Source: Cunninghamia lanceolata
Lineage: Eukaryota > Streptophyta > Pinopsida > Cupressales > Cupressaceae
NCBI GenBank assembly: GCA_027924645.1
Contig: BSBN01001965.1
Location: forward strand, 12,700,001 to 12,764,000
Direction of reading: 5' to 3'
Length of the DNA: 64,000 nucleotides
This document shows positions 22,251-35,599 of this stretch, in pieces. The position numbers and the translations under genes are program-made. The stretch's first letter is position 1. Each line of letters opens with the position of its first letter. The notes below the pieces were generated by a model. It was not told the origin of the DNA and did no database searches. It was given only the letters and a program-made list of their open reading frames with translations.

Positions 22251-23729
22251 TATCATTTCTTTTTTATTTTAAAGTCATCAATTGTGGTAACTTCATTATC
22301 AATAATTAAATAAAAAGAACATCATATAAGAAATTAAAAATAATAATAAATGAATGTATTGAAACATAATCATAGAAAAAAATCACTTCTACACAAGTTT
22401 TCACAAAAAACGTACCTTTGTATTTCCTGATGCACTAGACCATGCTAATGTGGCACCATCTTTGATGGGTTAGCACCTCAAATCCTAATTTTAAGTAATC
22501 AAGTTCCCAAGTAAGTTAACGTAAAAAAATTGGGTCACTCAAACCACCAAATAAGTGCTTGAAGGATGCAAAGTTTGCTCTAACAATAAATTTGAGTCCT
22601 TAAAAATTTTTGGTTTTCATAGTAAATATAATATCATGTATCTAAATACCACAATATTATGACCTTTTTAATACCAATGTTTCAATTTCCTTTGAAACCT
22701 CTCTTCAACAAAATTACAAGATCAAGATTACCAAATCTTAGCCCTTACTAACTTTGGCTATCAACGTTACTATCAACTTATTAGTAGATCAATATGAATA
22801 GTACCCAAGTTTCAATGACAATTGCCATTTATTAGGATCTATAGGCCAAATCATCCAAAAATGAATTAAGTTAGATGAAAATATGAATTACTCAATTTCA
22901 CACACCAAGGCTACAAAGTAACTATATAATTTATAAGGAACTCAAACAAAGTGTGATTCTTTTAACAAGGTTCAAGATATAAATAATTAGACTCATTACA
23001 CATAAGAGGATGGATAAACCCTCACAACACTCTCAACATCTATTTTGGAAGAAAAAGAATTATTCAATGCATGGATGAAACTAAGTCAAAACATTATATC
23101 AAACTAATCTCCGACAAAAGTAATTATAGTCTAATGACATTTATAGATTAAGCACAAATGGAATTTTTTAGTAATAAGTCCAATCTAATATTAAATCCTA
23201 GATAAGAGAAATAATTTTGTTCATTTTAAAATTTACCACTATGTTGGACATCACCATTGATGGAACAAAATGCATAATCAAAAGATTCATTGCATATATT
23301 TATTAAAGACATCATCTATGAAGATGAAAATAAATGAAAATAATATTTACAAGAAACATAAGAATCAACACTAACAACTTTGTGGATTTTTAGGTCTTTC
23401 TATGGTGTTTTCAAGTAGATAAGAGTCTAGGAGTTCCTTTTCTTGTAGTAGAGATGGCCTAAAAAATCACCTAGAACATAATTTTGTAAAACCAAGTTTA
23501 ATTGAACCATCAAATAAACATAAACCCTTTAACCCTATTCATATCTCAATACTAACCATCAAATAAAGATATATTATCAATACAAGGCCTAAGTCTAATT
23601 CATGAGAAATATATTTAGTCAATTTTGAATCCATTATCTTGAAAAATAAATTATAATGATAGGCTATGTAGTATTTCCACTCCTATTAATGAGAGTTATA
23701 TTTGCAAGGAGACTATTGATAAGGGCACA
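22251..23729. other. no gene recognised
   Basis: AT-rich sequence with no long frame, terminal repeats or tandem structure that I can support. Confidence 0.4.
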
Positions 23730-23734
23730 CAAGG

Positions 23735-23925
23735 TAGTGGACAAGTTGCAATGTTCTTGTGGTGGCCACTAAGGTTCAAACCCCCACTAGGTTGGTAAGC
23801 TCATAGGCCTTGTGCCTTTGCTAGGCTGATGTGCTTGTAGGATGTGTGCCTTCATTTGGTTGTCATGCTCGTAGGTTGTGGACCTTCGCAGGGAAATTAA
23901 GCTCATAGGTTTTGTTGTCACATGA
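23735..23925 (+). repeat. possible tRNA-derived SINE head with imperfect 34-bp tandem units
   Basis: GGTTCAAACCCCC at 23773-23785 matches the RNA polymerase III B box, and GTAGTGGACAAGTTG about 35 bases upstream could be a decayed A box. Directly after it come about four imperfect 33-35-bp units (starting near 23789, 23823, 23858 and 23891), each with a GCTC(A/G)TAGG-like core. There is no tRNA fold or second copy here, so the SINE call is weak; the tandem units are plainer. Confidence 0.3.
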
Positions 23926-24985
23926 AATTGCACCCTGCCTAAACTAGGTTCAGGGATTCCAATAACACAATGGGAATGATCTCAGGTGTGGGACCCTACG
24001 AAGTGAAATCAAACCTCCAGAGAAGGAACTGGTTTCTCTTTCTGAGTTTTGAGGCTCAGAGAACTAAACCTAATGCTAATAGTCACCAGGGGAAAAGAGA
24101 CAAGGAGGAATGCATAAAGAGGAAAGGGGGTGATACACCAAATTTAGTTGTTTTATTAGGGTTGACATAACACATCAAAGATCTCAAAGGTTGGAATGAC
24201 TAACAGAGACTCAAAGAGACTATGATAGAGGTAGAGTAGAAAACTATAAACTATAAAGGCGACTGATTTGCCTACAAGATAAGCATACAATCATCAAACA
24301 AACATAGTGTTAAGTCTTAGAGAGAGGTAGAAACTATTTGTTTTTTATTGATCATGAAGGATAAAAAGCCATTACAAAAGAGAATGACCTAGCGACCAAC
24401 CAAAAGAAAATACATCTTTCAAATAAGCATATATAGCATTGAAAACACACTATGGTAGCCATGGATGTGAGAAGAAAGAGTGGTCAACACATTTGTCAAT
24501 CATCCATGCTACAAAACTTCATGCCCCAATAGCCTTGTCAGAGGAAATCATGGGAAAATGAGGGTTACCCATGATGAAGGACATAAAATTATCAATGGTT
24601 GAACTACAACAACATGGGGGCATGGGAAATCCACTATGACACTCCACTAGACACTGAAAATGGTATTAATGGTGACCAAGAGGGTCATTGAGAAGTCCCA
24701 TCATGAGTTGTAGAGTTAAATACACATGGAAGGAAAATTTGTTGGGCCCTAAAAAATTGAGCCTCCACTAGGAGCTTTGTATTGCATCTAGGAAGAAGAA
24801 ATCCCACAACTCTGATAGGAGAGAAAGAAGGAGAAACCAATCAAGGTTCAACAATCAGGCCATCACCAAACCAACAATCACCTTTTGAGAAAATGAATCA
24901 CCTTCATCCTGAGCTCCAAAATCTATGAGAGCACAAGGAAGCATCAAACTTTGGAAGTTGGGCCTCCACCTTACCATCGAACTCT
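23926..24985. other. no gene recognised
   Basis: Moderately AT-rich sequence. The 66-codon frame at 23970 has no recognisable domain. Confidence 0.35.
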
Positions 24986-24989
24986 TTGA

Positions 24990-25800
24990 AAAGGGTGTAG
25001 AAGGAAACCCCAATCCCTGAAGTCTAAAAAATAAAAAAGGCATATTTTTCATGCTTCAATGATCAGGCCTATGCCATGTCTTGTAGATTGAAGAAGAGAA
25101 ACAAAGAAATACTGATCCCTAAAGTTTGAAGGACTTAGAATAAATACTAAAGTTGGTTGGGGATCGGATTTCAGACTTGTCACCAAATGCATGCCACTAG
25201 AATCAAACAACCAAGGAACTTCCTGAAGCCCGAAGTCTAAAACACTTAGAGAAATTTATTAAGGTTCATAAAACTTTGGCACCGAAGCTGAACAAAGACC
25301 AAACTCTAAGAAGTTGGAAGCCAAATGTACTCAAGAACGATCTCGATAAAGATCTCATGCAAGATGTCAAGGATCAAAGAAAACTAAGAATGCATTCATC
25401 AAGAGAAAAGAAACAAACATCTATCAAACCTTTGAAAGCCTAAACACTTAGCACTTTGAAGGATCATTAGATTTGGGAGTCAAAGCATTCCTCCAACACT
25501 TACCTCTTGAGCAAGTGAATGAGGAAATCTTTGAAGTCTGAAGTTTGATATACTTAGAACAATTTGTAATTGTAAGGGTTAGAAATCAGAGCCGGGAAGG
25601 AAGACATGCCAAATGAGCATAGAAGAAAGAACAAGTCTAACGCCATGAAGCTGATAGACCTAGACTAAAATATGAATCACCAAGGTGGGGTGTCAAAGCC
25701 GATACGAAATTCATATTGAAATAAGGAACAATGAAACTTTGATAGGCTGAAATACTTAAAAAATACAATGGAAAATCTAGGAAGATTTTCCCTTGTAATT
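24990..25800. repeat. degenerate tandem repeat, period about 100-115 bp
   Basis: A loose core with TGAAG..TGAAGT and ACTTAGA recurs near 25018, 25105, 25220, 25435, 25535, 25640 and 25740. Between cores, related text (CACCAA, GGGTGTCAAAGCC, GAACAA) recurs too. The units are heavily diverged and partly missing. It is either an old minisatellite or a decayed repeat-bearing gene; no protein motif stands out on either strand. Confidence 0.4.
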
Positions 25801-28800
25801 GATCCATTTTGGATGTCTTAGTTCAATTATCAATGTAGGGTCAAATGACAAAGGCAAAGAGGAGCACAAATACTTAGGATTTTGATGGTTTTAGGCAGAA
25901 AAATGAATTTTTCCTAAGGGGAATATTGTTTGAACTAGGAATGCTAAAAAATAGTCAAGAAGTTTGAACACGGTGGTAATACCTTGGGGGCTAAGGCCCC
26001 CAGTAGTGGTCTTGATGTTAAAGTCAACTAGGAAAGGATCACCCTCTAAGTGGTCTCTCTAGGCTCAAACCAAACTAAAAACCTAAGTTTACCAAATCAA
26101 AAATATATTTGCAAGGAGACTAAATTACAGAGAATACTAATGCAAAAATGATAGAGAAGGTTCTCCCCTCTCTCAAACAAACATTCACAAACTTAATCTC
26201 AAGAGCAATGCTCAGCTTCAATTCAACACTCAACTATGGTAAGATTTCAACACAAACTAGATTTGTTTTATTAGATTCAATTCAGAAAATAAAACAACTC
26301 TGCTATGAAATTAATTTGCAAACAATTGGCTAGCCATGGCCTCTCATACACATAGACAATTTACAACTTCTCTCAATTTCATGTTCCTCCCTTAAGAGGT
26401 CAACTCACACTATACCTCTCATTTAGTAGTCAAACCCTATCAAACTAGTCTTCTTTCATATTTTTTTGCAGCATGCCTCTTCAAGGCTTTAATTCACTCT
26501 TATTTTTCTTTCCTCCAAGGCAAACGCCCCTCCAATTGGTCTTCGTTGCAATCCTGAACAATAAACTTAAATTCCTCTCCTGTTATATTTTGTCGTGGGC
26601 AGCTAACTGATATCAATCTCATTCCTCCTTAGGTAGTGAACAACACTTTTCTTCCTGGTAGCAAGCTCCTTCTACCTGGCCACATAGGCATTCGATGCAC
26701 CTCCCTATATGCCTCTCTTCAACTTTTACGTGGCATTTTTTGTTTTATCTAAGGTATTCCATATTCTTCTTTAGGTGCTTTCAATTATTTTATTAAATAT
26801 CATTCTCTGTAGCCTCAAGATGAGGCATCTGCCTTCCTAGGCGGCCCCACCTCTTTTCTAATGTCATCAACCTCTTTTATATGATTTTGGGTAGATTTTT
26901 CTTCTTGTACAATAACCATGCCATCTTCAACTCAAACTTCATATTTCCATATGTGAAGTGTCTCTTCACTATCGTGAAGAATCTTCTTTTATAAAGAAAA
27001 AAGATTAGATGTCTATGATTACCACAGTCCCTTCATTTTCTGTGTTGCATCCTTCCAAGGTTAGTTGACATATAATGTTTTAATTGATTTTATTTATCGA
27101 ACAAATGATGGAAACTATTACCACCTCACTTTTCCATTGGTGGCATACCCAAAGAAATTAAAATGAGATATATTACACACATGATCATCTAAATAGTTAC
27201 AAAGGCATATGGAGAAAAGAATAAGAGTTGGAGTGAACAATACCATGGACTCACCATGATAGAAACATACACTTTTGCATGACATTTTGTCAAGTGGTTT
27301 GAATGCCCACTCTATAACTAATACATGTATCCAAAGATGATGTTTGCATCAACTTCATGAATGAATTCTTTTAGGCGACTTCGGGGTGCCGGGAGTTGAA
27401 AATCAACAATTGCCATAACTCTTCACCAAGAGTTCAAAATCACATGAAAACTTGTATAGATGTGTAATTCAACACTACTAAGACATCCACCAAATCATTT
27501 TGCATCAAGCCTCCTAGAAATTGAAATTTTAATGTTTTGCCAAATTTCTAACGCTAATCGTGAAACACTTACTTCTCTGAAACCGTGAAAGATTTGCCCA
27601 CAAAATCTTCACTATTAAATCTAGGATGCTTCCAAAAATATTCCTATGCAAGGAATCACCATGAAACTTCACCAATTTAACAGAACAATTGTTTACGTGA
27701 AGTCAACATGCTCTACCCCGGAACCCAAAACTATGAAAGCTGAAAACTATAAATCTGACTATGCCAATCATTCCCCAAGGCTGAGAGATGCCAAAATAGA
27801 AAAACTAAAAGAAACAACTGAAATTTGTTTTGGGTGATGTCAATTGTTTGTTCTCTTGGGATTCTCTTGCATCAAAAAGTGAGAACACAATTGTTATTTA
27901 TTTGGATAGATATATCTATCACATTTACACTTATGCACCTGTGCTTCTTTTAGGGCTTTTTGCACTTGAGCATTTTTTTGTGATATAAGTAGCCAATTTA
28001 CTAGAAGCACAAATAGTTTCATTACAAGTAGAACACTCAACATATTTTTCTTTTTCTTTTCCTTTATTTTCTAGGTATCCTTCGAGTATTTTTTTAATCT
28101 CCTCTTCAAATTTGTCAACCTAAGAACTACTTGTTACAAACTATACTTTCTAAAGTACTAACATTTATTATTAACTCTATTTCTCATTAAATTATTAAAT
28201 AATAGCTAGAATTGGTAATCAATAATACAATAAATACTATAATTAATGTAGGAATTAAATAAATAGTCAAATGGTACTTAACTTTTCATTTGATGGAGAA
28301 AAAATTATCATAAATGTCATGAACTAATTTTCCACTCTACCACAAAGTTTGGACTTGTCAAACAACAACTTCAATGTTAGGAAAGGTGTCTCAACCTTGC
28401 AATTACAAAAGGTTACTATTCTTCCCCATTTTGGTCTTTTCAAATACCCTTTATCTTGAAGAATGGTTTAGAACTTTCAAATTTTCCAAAAGGGGCTAAA
28501 AATGATAGGGATTATTATTTTTAGTAAGTCAACATTTAAGCATGGATGGACCTAAAATTTTCTCAAAAGCTATAGAACTGCAATGTAAACATCTTGGGTG
28601 AGTTTCAACCCAACATCGTACCTAGATTGCAAGATATTAAAGTTTATTTTTTTAAACTCTTGAAAATGTTTTGAAGTCAGGTTTGAGGCACTTAGGGGTC
28701 CCTAAATGCCAAAAAAGTTGCCGTAACCAACAATTTAGGTTATAGCTTGATATATGGCTTCACAATCTTTCCAAAGCATCAAACAGTTCATTAACCAAAC

Positions 28801-28902
28801 ATCCAGATCAAAAGTTATGGCCTCTAGAAGTTGGGCCTCCCATTTTGGGAAATGTGAAAATGTACATTGGACACTAAAAAGAGCTATAAAGGGGGAGTTA
28901 CA
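25801..28902. other. no gene recognised
   Basis: AT-rich, with only short frames. The last 300 bp (about 28560-28890) include ATAAAGGGGGAG (28879-28890), which looks like a purine tract before the LTR-like sequence that follows, so the end of this stretch may be the interior of an older retroelement. Confidence 0.35.
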
Positions 28903-29115
28903 TGTGTTGGTGTGGGGTTTAGCACATTAGAAGGCATATTTTATTGGAGATAATTTGGGTGCCACTTTTGGGTGGTTTTGGCTCATGGTTTTGTAATTAC
29001 CGTTGATGGTTTACTATATTGTATCTCCTGTATATCAGGAGCTTGAGATGGAGGTTGAGTGTGAGAGTCTTATAGATGTTGAGTTGCCTTTGGATCTCTC
29101 ATTAGTTATACTCCT
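28903..29115 (+). repeat. LTR-like relic, part left of Copia-B
   Basis: TGTGTTGGTGTGGGG starts shortly after a purine-rich tract. The segment is cut at 29111-29115 by the Copia-B target duplication and resumes at 36237, where the text (TTGAAAGGGTTTCCCCATGT, then TTATTGTGTTATGG) strongly resembles the end of the Copia-A LTR (AAAGGGTTTTCTCC, ATTGTGTTATG). I infer an LTR of another Copia element hit by Copia-B. The outer borders are not certain. Confidence 0.4.
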
Positions 29116-29734
29116 TGTTAGTGTAGGTTTTTTTATTTTCCTTAGGGATATTTCTTTTATCTACACATTATTAAGCTTGCTTAGGTTTATTAGATGTGGT
29201 TAATATGAGGAAACATAGCAAATACATCAGCTACATGTGTAACTCTCTCCCACACATGGGTAGTTGAGTTACACATACTCTTTTGGCTTTTTGTGCCACC
29301 TCTCATAAAAACTATTATGTCTTTACCTGAGTATGTTATGGGGTAGTTGGAGTTCTCACACTCTTTTGGCTTTATGTGTGGTGCCTTTTTGTATTCACTT
29401 GAGGAGGTTATGCCACATCTTTTGTCATTTACCAAGTAGGTAAAACCTCCCACTTTTTATGGGTAGTAGGAGTTAATGCACCTCTTGGATGTATATGCCT
29501 TATTTTTTTCTATATATACAACACTCTACTCTCACTTTCACTAGTTCAATACTAGTTTGGTGAAAGCTCTGTGAGAGTATTCTCAAATTCTCTTGATTTG
29601 TCTCTATTTTTTTGTCTTTTTAGATTTTCTCTCCATTCTACTATTTTGATCTTTGATCATTTATTGACTCGAAAGTATGTGATTTACGACTGACATTAGA
29701 TCTTGACTCAATTCTCGCTTCTCACAGAATAACA
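29116..29734 (+). repeat. Copia-B 5' LTR
   Basis: TGTTAGTGTAGG to AGAATAACA, 619 bp. It aligns with 35600-36231, including CTCTCCCACACATGGGTAGTT and a TATATATACAACACTCTACTC-type TATA region near 29515. Confidence 0.9.
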
Positions 29735-29746
29735 TCGTATTAGAGA
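29735..29746 (+). other. Copia-B primer-binding site, decayed
   Basis: TCGTATTAGAGA directly follows the LTR. It is three changes from TGGTATCAGAGC, so it would pair poorly with tRNA-Met today. Confidence 0.6.
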
Positions 29747-31295
29747 CTGTTTGTTTATTTTAGTTCATTTTTTGTAAGCTTAATATTTGAGAGATTTGAG
29801 ACTATTAGATTGCTAATATTTTTTCAAAAACCTAGTATGCTCTTCTCTTGCATCCTTGGATGATCTAGAGAACCAAAATAGTTTGAAGGAAAATATGCAT
29901 CTATATTAATCTAGCATGCATATTTATGTTCTTGTGAAATCTGAGTGATTGCAGCTCTTTTGGTAATCTTGGAGGCATTTTTAGAGTCTCCATAGCATCT
30001 AGAAGGCTCAAAAAAGTCAAAATTGGCTTTTGTTTTATCAAAATCAGAGATCAGAGGACCAGTTGCACTAGAGGTTTTTTTAGGGCTTCCTGAAGGTAGG
30101 TAATATATTGGTGCATTTTTGGCCCTAACAAACCTCACCATCATGCTCAAAGGATGTCAAAACCTAAGGATTGACTATCCAAAAGTCCAATTTTGAAAAA
30201 AATGTTTATGAGGCAAAAGAATCTTTATACCAGGCTGCATGGCCTCTTCCCCACCATACTGTATGGAATTTAAAAAAAAACACTATTAAACGCTTATAAT
30301 GCCAAGCACTATTATAATTGCTCTTCTAAGGGCTAGCATTAAGTGCTTTAAGCGCTACCATTAAGCACCTTAAGGCCTAGTCGTGTGTAAAGGGCTCCAC
30401 CCAGGGTAAGTGCCTGAGTGGTGAAAGACCCGCCACCGGTGGTCCAACACCTCCGGCGGCACCCACTTCAAACCGCCGCCTGAGCTCCCCCCAAGCAAGC
30501 CTCAAACTTGCCTACAATGCCACCACACAAGGGGTGCTTCAGTACCACCACCATCTACCTTGCTCCACCAAATTTGGTGGTAGAATTAGCAGGTTTGCCA
30601 AACAAAAACCCTACCAAATTTATTAGGAGCTTCACCAAAATTGGTCATAGTTAAAACCATTAGTTCCAACTACATTTGATAGTTCTACTAAAATTGGGCA
30701 TTGTCCACTAAAATTGGAGGTGACGCCAGCATGACATAGGTAGGGTGGTTTTGATTTTTCTCCCCCTTCACCATTGGAATTTTTCCTTTTGAAGTCAAAC
30801 TTTGAAGAGCCATAACTTAAGCGTTCTGACTCCTTTTTCAGTGAATGTTTTTTTTATTTGGATTAGATTTTCACACTCTATGCCATGGTGAAGTCATTTT
30901 TTTATTTGATGCTCCAAATTCCTAGAAATTGAAGATTTTTGTAGAATTTACTGCGTAGTTTTGATTTTTGAGACCTTCAGGGAGCAATAACTTATGCAAA
31001 CAGACTCTGTTTTTGGTGTTGCTTTTCCCAGAGTTCATATTTTTCTATGTACTCCATATTGGTGCTCTCAATTTGATCTCATATTGTACTTGAGCTATAG
31101 TTTCAGTGTTTTGTCCATTTTGGGCCCTATAAGAGTTTGAATATTTGATATTTGCATTGTAAATCACACTAATTATAAAGTGCCAACATTGTAATTTCTA
31201 GGGGATTCATTTTAGAAACTAGTAAAAAGGGGGGTTTATCGTGTGTCTCTTTTTCACACTTCTCTTTCTTCATTTTAGTTTACTTTTCTTCACTC
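29747..31295 (+). other. Copia-B leader, long and non-coding
   Basis: About 1.55 kb without a plus-strand frame. Near 30395-30475 a GC-richer piece has GTGCCTGAGTGGTGAAAG and, about 50 bp on, CACTTCAAACC. These resemble A and B boxes of a Ser/Leu-type tRNA and could mark an inserted SINE. The minus frame at 29911-30150 has no known domain. Confidence 0.4.
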
Positions 31296-32150
31296 ATGGA
31301 TGCATCTAAACTTTATGTTTTAACACCATATAACTATTTTGAATGGAAATCAAAGATGATGATCTATCTCAAAAGACATGGATATCATAGGGTTACAATG
31401 GACTTGAGACAAAACCTCAAAATGCTACAGAAAAGACAAAATGGTTTAATAAATGTGATGAAGCCTTTGGTACTCTATGTATGTCAGTCTCTCCTAACCT
31501 TCTTTTTCACATTGAATCTGCCACGACACCAAATGATGTGTAGACCACTTTGGAAACCCTCTTTGGTAAGCATGATGAGTTAATGGGTCATCAATTGGAG
31601 AATGAACTTATAGGGTTGAGTCCAGGCAATTTTGACACCATACAAGACTTCTTCACAAAGTTGAAAGCCATCAAATTGTAGTTGGAACAATATGGAATAG
31701 AAAAAAAAGGCAAACAATTAATCTTAAGCATTGTTTCTAAGCTTGGTCTGAACTATTCTATCTTTTTCTCTACCTTCTATGCCACAAAAGTGCCCTAGGT
31801 TCAAACTATAAAATGCCTTCTCTAGATGAGTTTGTTGTAGATCTCACCTAGGAACAAGATAAACCGGTTCACATGGGTACAATTAAACCCTTGAAGTCAC
31901 ATGCCTTGGCTGCAAATCAAGGCACAAAAGAACATATGGGGTCTAGTAAACATGAAAAGAAACAAAAGAACCAAGGAGAGAAGAAGAAAGATCAGAAATG
32001 TGATGCTCCAAAAGTAGCTAATCGGACCTCTTCATCAAAAGGTGATTGACCTAAGAAGGATAAGGTCAAGTATTCTTACTAGAAAATACTAGGGCATGAT
32101 GAGCACAATTGTTTAAAGAAGAGGATTGATCACCTATTACATCTTTTTTA
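31296..32150 (+). pseudogene. Copia-B gag, broken
   Basis: The ATG at 31296 starts a Copia gag: MDASKLYVLTPYNYFEWKSK, then KRHGYHRVTM. Frameshifts follow, after which GHQLENELIGLSPGNFDTIQ (about 31590-31645) and FFTKLKAIKL continue the capsid domain. A lysine-rich stretch and a ruined zinc knuckle (GHDEHNCLKKRIDHL, about 32094-32140, with the first two cysteines lost) close the gene. Confidence 0.83.
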
Positions 32151-32277
32151 GAAGAACATAATCAAGTTGCCTAACTATATCAAATAGAGTTCATCAGAAA
32201 GGTCTTCAAAGGACATAGAAAAGAGTAAGGGGAAAGGAAAGGTCAAGGCCCTAGTTGTAGTTTCTTCACAACATGAT

Positions 32278-33600
32278 ACCTAGATCATTGACTCTAGTTC
32301 TTCGCACCACATGGCTTCTTCTCAAGATAGTTTTGCCTCCTTGGAGCTATTTTATATGTCTGCCATACTCATGGGTGATGACACTCCTATAGAAGTGCAT
32401 GGGAGAGGGTCTATTGACATGGGTGAAGGAACATTTTAGGATGTTCTCTACATTCCATTGTTGTCAACTAATCTCCTATCTATCTATCAAATCACTCACA
32501 CTGGCTCTGGAAATTGAGTTGAGTTCACACCAGATAATGTGGTAATTAGTGAGTTGCATGATGGGTCTACAGTTGTTGTGGGAAAAGTAGATCATTAGTC
32601 CACACTGTATCAGTTTTCTCACTTTCTTCCTGACTCTCTTTCAACTGTTTCACTCAATCATTCAGATGAGGTGAGTCATTTGTGGCATTAGCGGTTTGGC
32701 CACTTGAATTACCACTACTTGCAATAGCTCAATCAATAGGACATGGTTTCAGGGTTGCCTTCAATTAAATTTTCTGATGGAGTTTGCTAGGATGCATTCT
32801 TGGTAAGTTTCCTGAGGATAAATAAATATGGCAAAGGCAAAGCATGGAGGGCTACACAACTTTTGGAGTTGGTACACAGTGACTTGGCAGGACCATTTGC
32901 ACATCCATCTTTCAACAGGGCTTGATATGTTCTGGCATTCATTGATGATCTTTCTAGATATACTTGGGTGTATTTTCTCAAGCAAAAGTCTGAGGTCTTT
33001 GATTCCTTTCAACACTTCAATGATTTTGTAGAGAAACAGCCTAGGAAGGCCATCAAGGTTCTACAAATAGATAATGGGGGGAATATGTCAACTACATGTT
33101 TGAACAATTTTGTGCCTCCGAGGGAATTGATCTTTAGCACATAGTTCCCTATAGTCCACAACAGAATGGTGTCATAGAATGCAAGAACAGGTCCTTGAAA
33201 GAGATTGCCAATTGTATGATTCACTCTAGGTCTATGGCACCTCAGTATTGGGTGGAGGCCATCAACTATGCATGTTACATCCAGAAATGTGTTCCTCACA
33301 AAGATGTGAAGGGGGTAACTCCTTTTCCAAGATTGGACTAGTCAAAAACCCACAGTTAAGCACTTTTGAGTGTTTGGTTCTCTTGCATGGGACCACATTC
33401 CAATAGAGAAATGCAAGGCTAAGGATCCACAGAGCAAGCCTTGCATATTTGTTGGGTACCCAAATGGTGTCAAGGTCTATAGGCTTATCCACCCTACAAC
33501 TCACAAGGTGTTCATTGAGAGGAGTGTTCAGTTTGAGGAGGTCTCTTCCTGGTCTTCTCCTACCACTTCTCCATCAAAAATCACATTGGAGACATTGTAG
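32278..33600 (+). pseudogene. Copia-B protease and integrase, broken
   Basis: The protease site near 32281 reads stop-IIDSSSSHHM. The catalytic Asp is at 32290-32292, and the Gly of the DSG triplet is Ser (AGT). Integrase follows: HLWH-like zinc region with FGHLNYHYLQ near 32695, HSDLAGPF near 32878 (first acidic residue), FIDDLSRYTWVYFLK near 32940, and DNGG near 33070 (second). FGSLAWDHIP and CIFVGYPNGVK (33370-33470) are the C-terminal Copia signature. Several frame changes and stops are visible. Confidence 0.83.
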
Positions 33601-33879
33601 CATGATGATAATTCTTCAAAGGATCTTAATCCTCCTGATCATGATGAGGATTCTTCTTCCTCCACTTTAGATGGTGACAATAATGATGAGGATCCACACT
33701 CTTCTCCTAGTCATCATTTAGAGGTTGATGATTCTCCTCCAAATTCTTTTACCATAGGGCCTCTTTGGGCTTGATACTTTACAGTCAGCAGGTGATTGGG
33801 ATGGTGATCCTTCAAATACAAGAAGAACAAGGTCAAAATTTTAGTAGGCTCCACATCTCTTCATTGATTTAGCTTCTAA

Positions 33880-35385
33880 TTCATAGACTTTTTAGGAATC
33901 TTTTGGTGTCCCTGAGTGGGATGCACCAATGCAGGAAGAGTTTAGTTCCTTGGAGAGGAATCATACATGGGATTTAGTCCCTCTTCCTAGGGGAAGAAAA
34001 CTTGTTCAATGCAAGCGGATCTATTAGACAAAAATTGTAGAAGATGGGTTAGCTGATAAGCCTAAGGCTTGCTTAGTCACCAAAGGATTCTCCCAGGTGC
34101 TCAGGATTGACTACTCTAAGACTTTTGTGTGAGTAGCCAAAATGAATTCCATCCAACTTGTACTTTATATTATTGCAGCCCATTGTTGTGAAGTTCATCA
34201 GATGGACGTCAAGAGTGCCTTTTTTCATGGTGACCTTCAGGAGGAAATCTACATGGATCAACCATAGGGGTTTGTTCAAGATCCTTCATTGGTTTGTTGA
34301 CTTTGAAAGTCTCTCTATGGCCTCAAACAGGCTCCTTGATCCTGGTATGCCAAGATGGACTCCTTCCTTTTGTCATTTGGGTTCACTTAATTCCATTCTG
34401 ATCCAAACATCTACATTCTATAGTAGGATGATATTTTGACATTTCTGGTTCTTTATGTTGATGACTTGTTGATCATAAGGAGTCACTCATCCACCATAAA
34501 GGTAGTGAAAACTTCTCTACATGATTGATTTCTGATGTCAGACTTGGATTTTTTGCACTACTTCTTAGGGATTGAGATCAATCAATCATCTTTCGGTATC
34601 TTCATGGCACAATGCAAGTATGCACTTGACATGATCTCTAGATTTTGCATGGCTAACTATAAGTCTGCACTGACTCCATTTCTATCAGTGGTCAAACTTG
34701 AGGCTAAGTATTCTTCACCCTTAGTTGATGGCACTTTATATTGACAATTTGTTGGGAGTCTCATCTAATTGACTCACATAAGGCCTAACATTTCATATAC
34801 TATGGGCATGGTCTCTAGGTTTATGTAGGAGCCACATGAGTTGCATTGGAAAATAGCTAAACGGATTCTCCACTATGTTCAGGGCACTCACAATTACGGG
34901 ATTCACTATACAGAAGATGTAGATTTTGACTTGGTTGGATACATAGATTCAAATTGGGTAGGTGATTCTCAGGATCACAAGTCTACTTTAGGGTATTGCT
35001 TCTCACTTGGTTCTGATCTAGTTTGTTGGTCGTGTAAGAAGAAGTATGTAATTTCTCTTTCATCTACAAAGGCTGAGTATTGAGGGGCAGTTAATGCCAT
35101 GACTGAGTCTATCTGGCTTCAGAATACTCTCATTGAGTTTGGTATTTCATTCAGAAAGCCCATAGTCATCTTTTGTGATAATCAAAGTGTAATACAAATC
35201 TCAAATAATCTAGTTCATCACCAGAGGAGGAAACACATTGAGATACATATGCACTACATTTGGGAGTTGATTTATGCAAACATCATTGATCTCATGTATA
35301 TTTAGACATTAGAGCAAATTGCAGACATCTTCACCAAACCCTTCAGTTAGAGCAAGTTCCTTCATCTGCGAGCTTTGCTAGGGGT
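33880..35385 (+). pseudogene. Copia-B reverse transcriptase and RNase H, broken
   Basis: Reverse transcriptase text starts near 33915 (WDAPMQEEFSSLERN) and runs through a VHQMDVKSAFFHGDL region near 34195 and an intact catalytic YVDDL at 34454-34468, with DLDFLHYFLGIEI near 34540. RNase H follows: YVQGTHNYGIHY near 34875, DSNWVGDSQDHKSTLGY near 34945, LSSTKAEY at 35060, DNQSVIQISNN near 35177 and DIFTKPF near 35326. Frame changes and stops (34742, 35081 and others) inactivate it. Confidence 0.85.
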
Positions 35386-35586
35386 GTGGCCAATGTCTAC
35401 TTCATGAGGGGCTTCTTAGTCCTTCACTTTACTCTCTCTACTCTAGGGGGTGTTTTCTCTCTCTATTTGGGGGGGCTATTCCTTTGTTGGGGGCTTCTTT
35501 TCTTTTGGGGGGGAATTCTTTTTACATGGGTACCTCACCAGGCTTCACTTGCCGGGACCCATATCTTTTCACCCACCTAAGCTACG

Positions 35587-35599
35587 ATTAAAGGGGGGG
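35587..35599 (+). other. Copia-B polypurine tract
   Basis: ATTAAAGGGGGGG directly before the 3' LTR. The preceding 75 bp (TACATGGGTACCTCACCAGG ... CACCTAAGCTACG) are shared with Copia-C and Copia-E. Confidence 0.82.
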
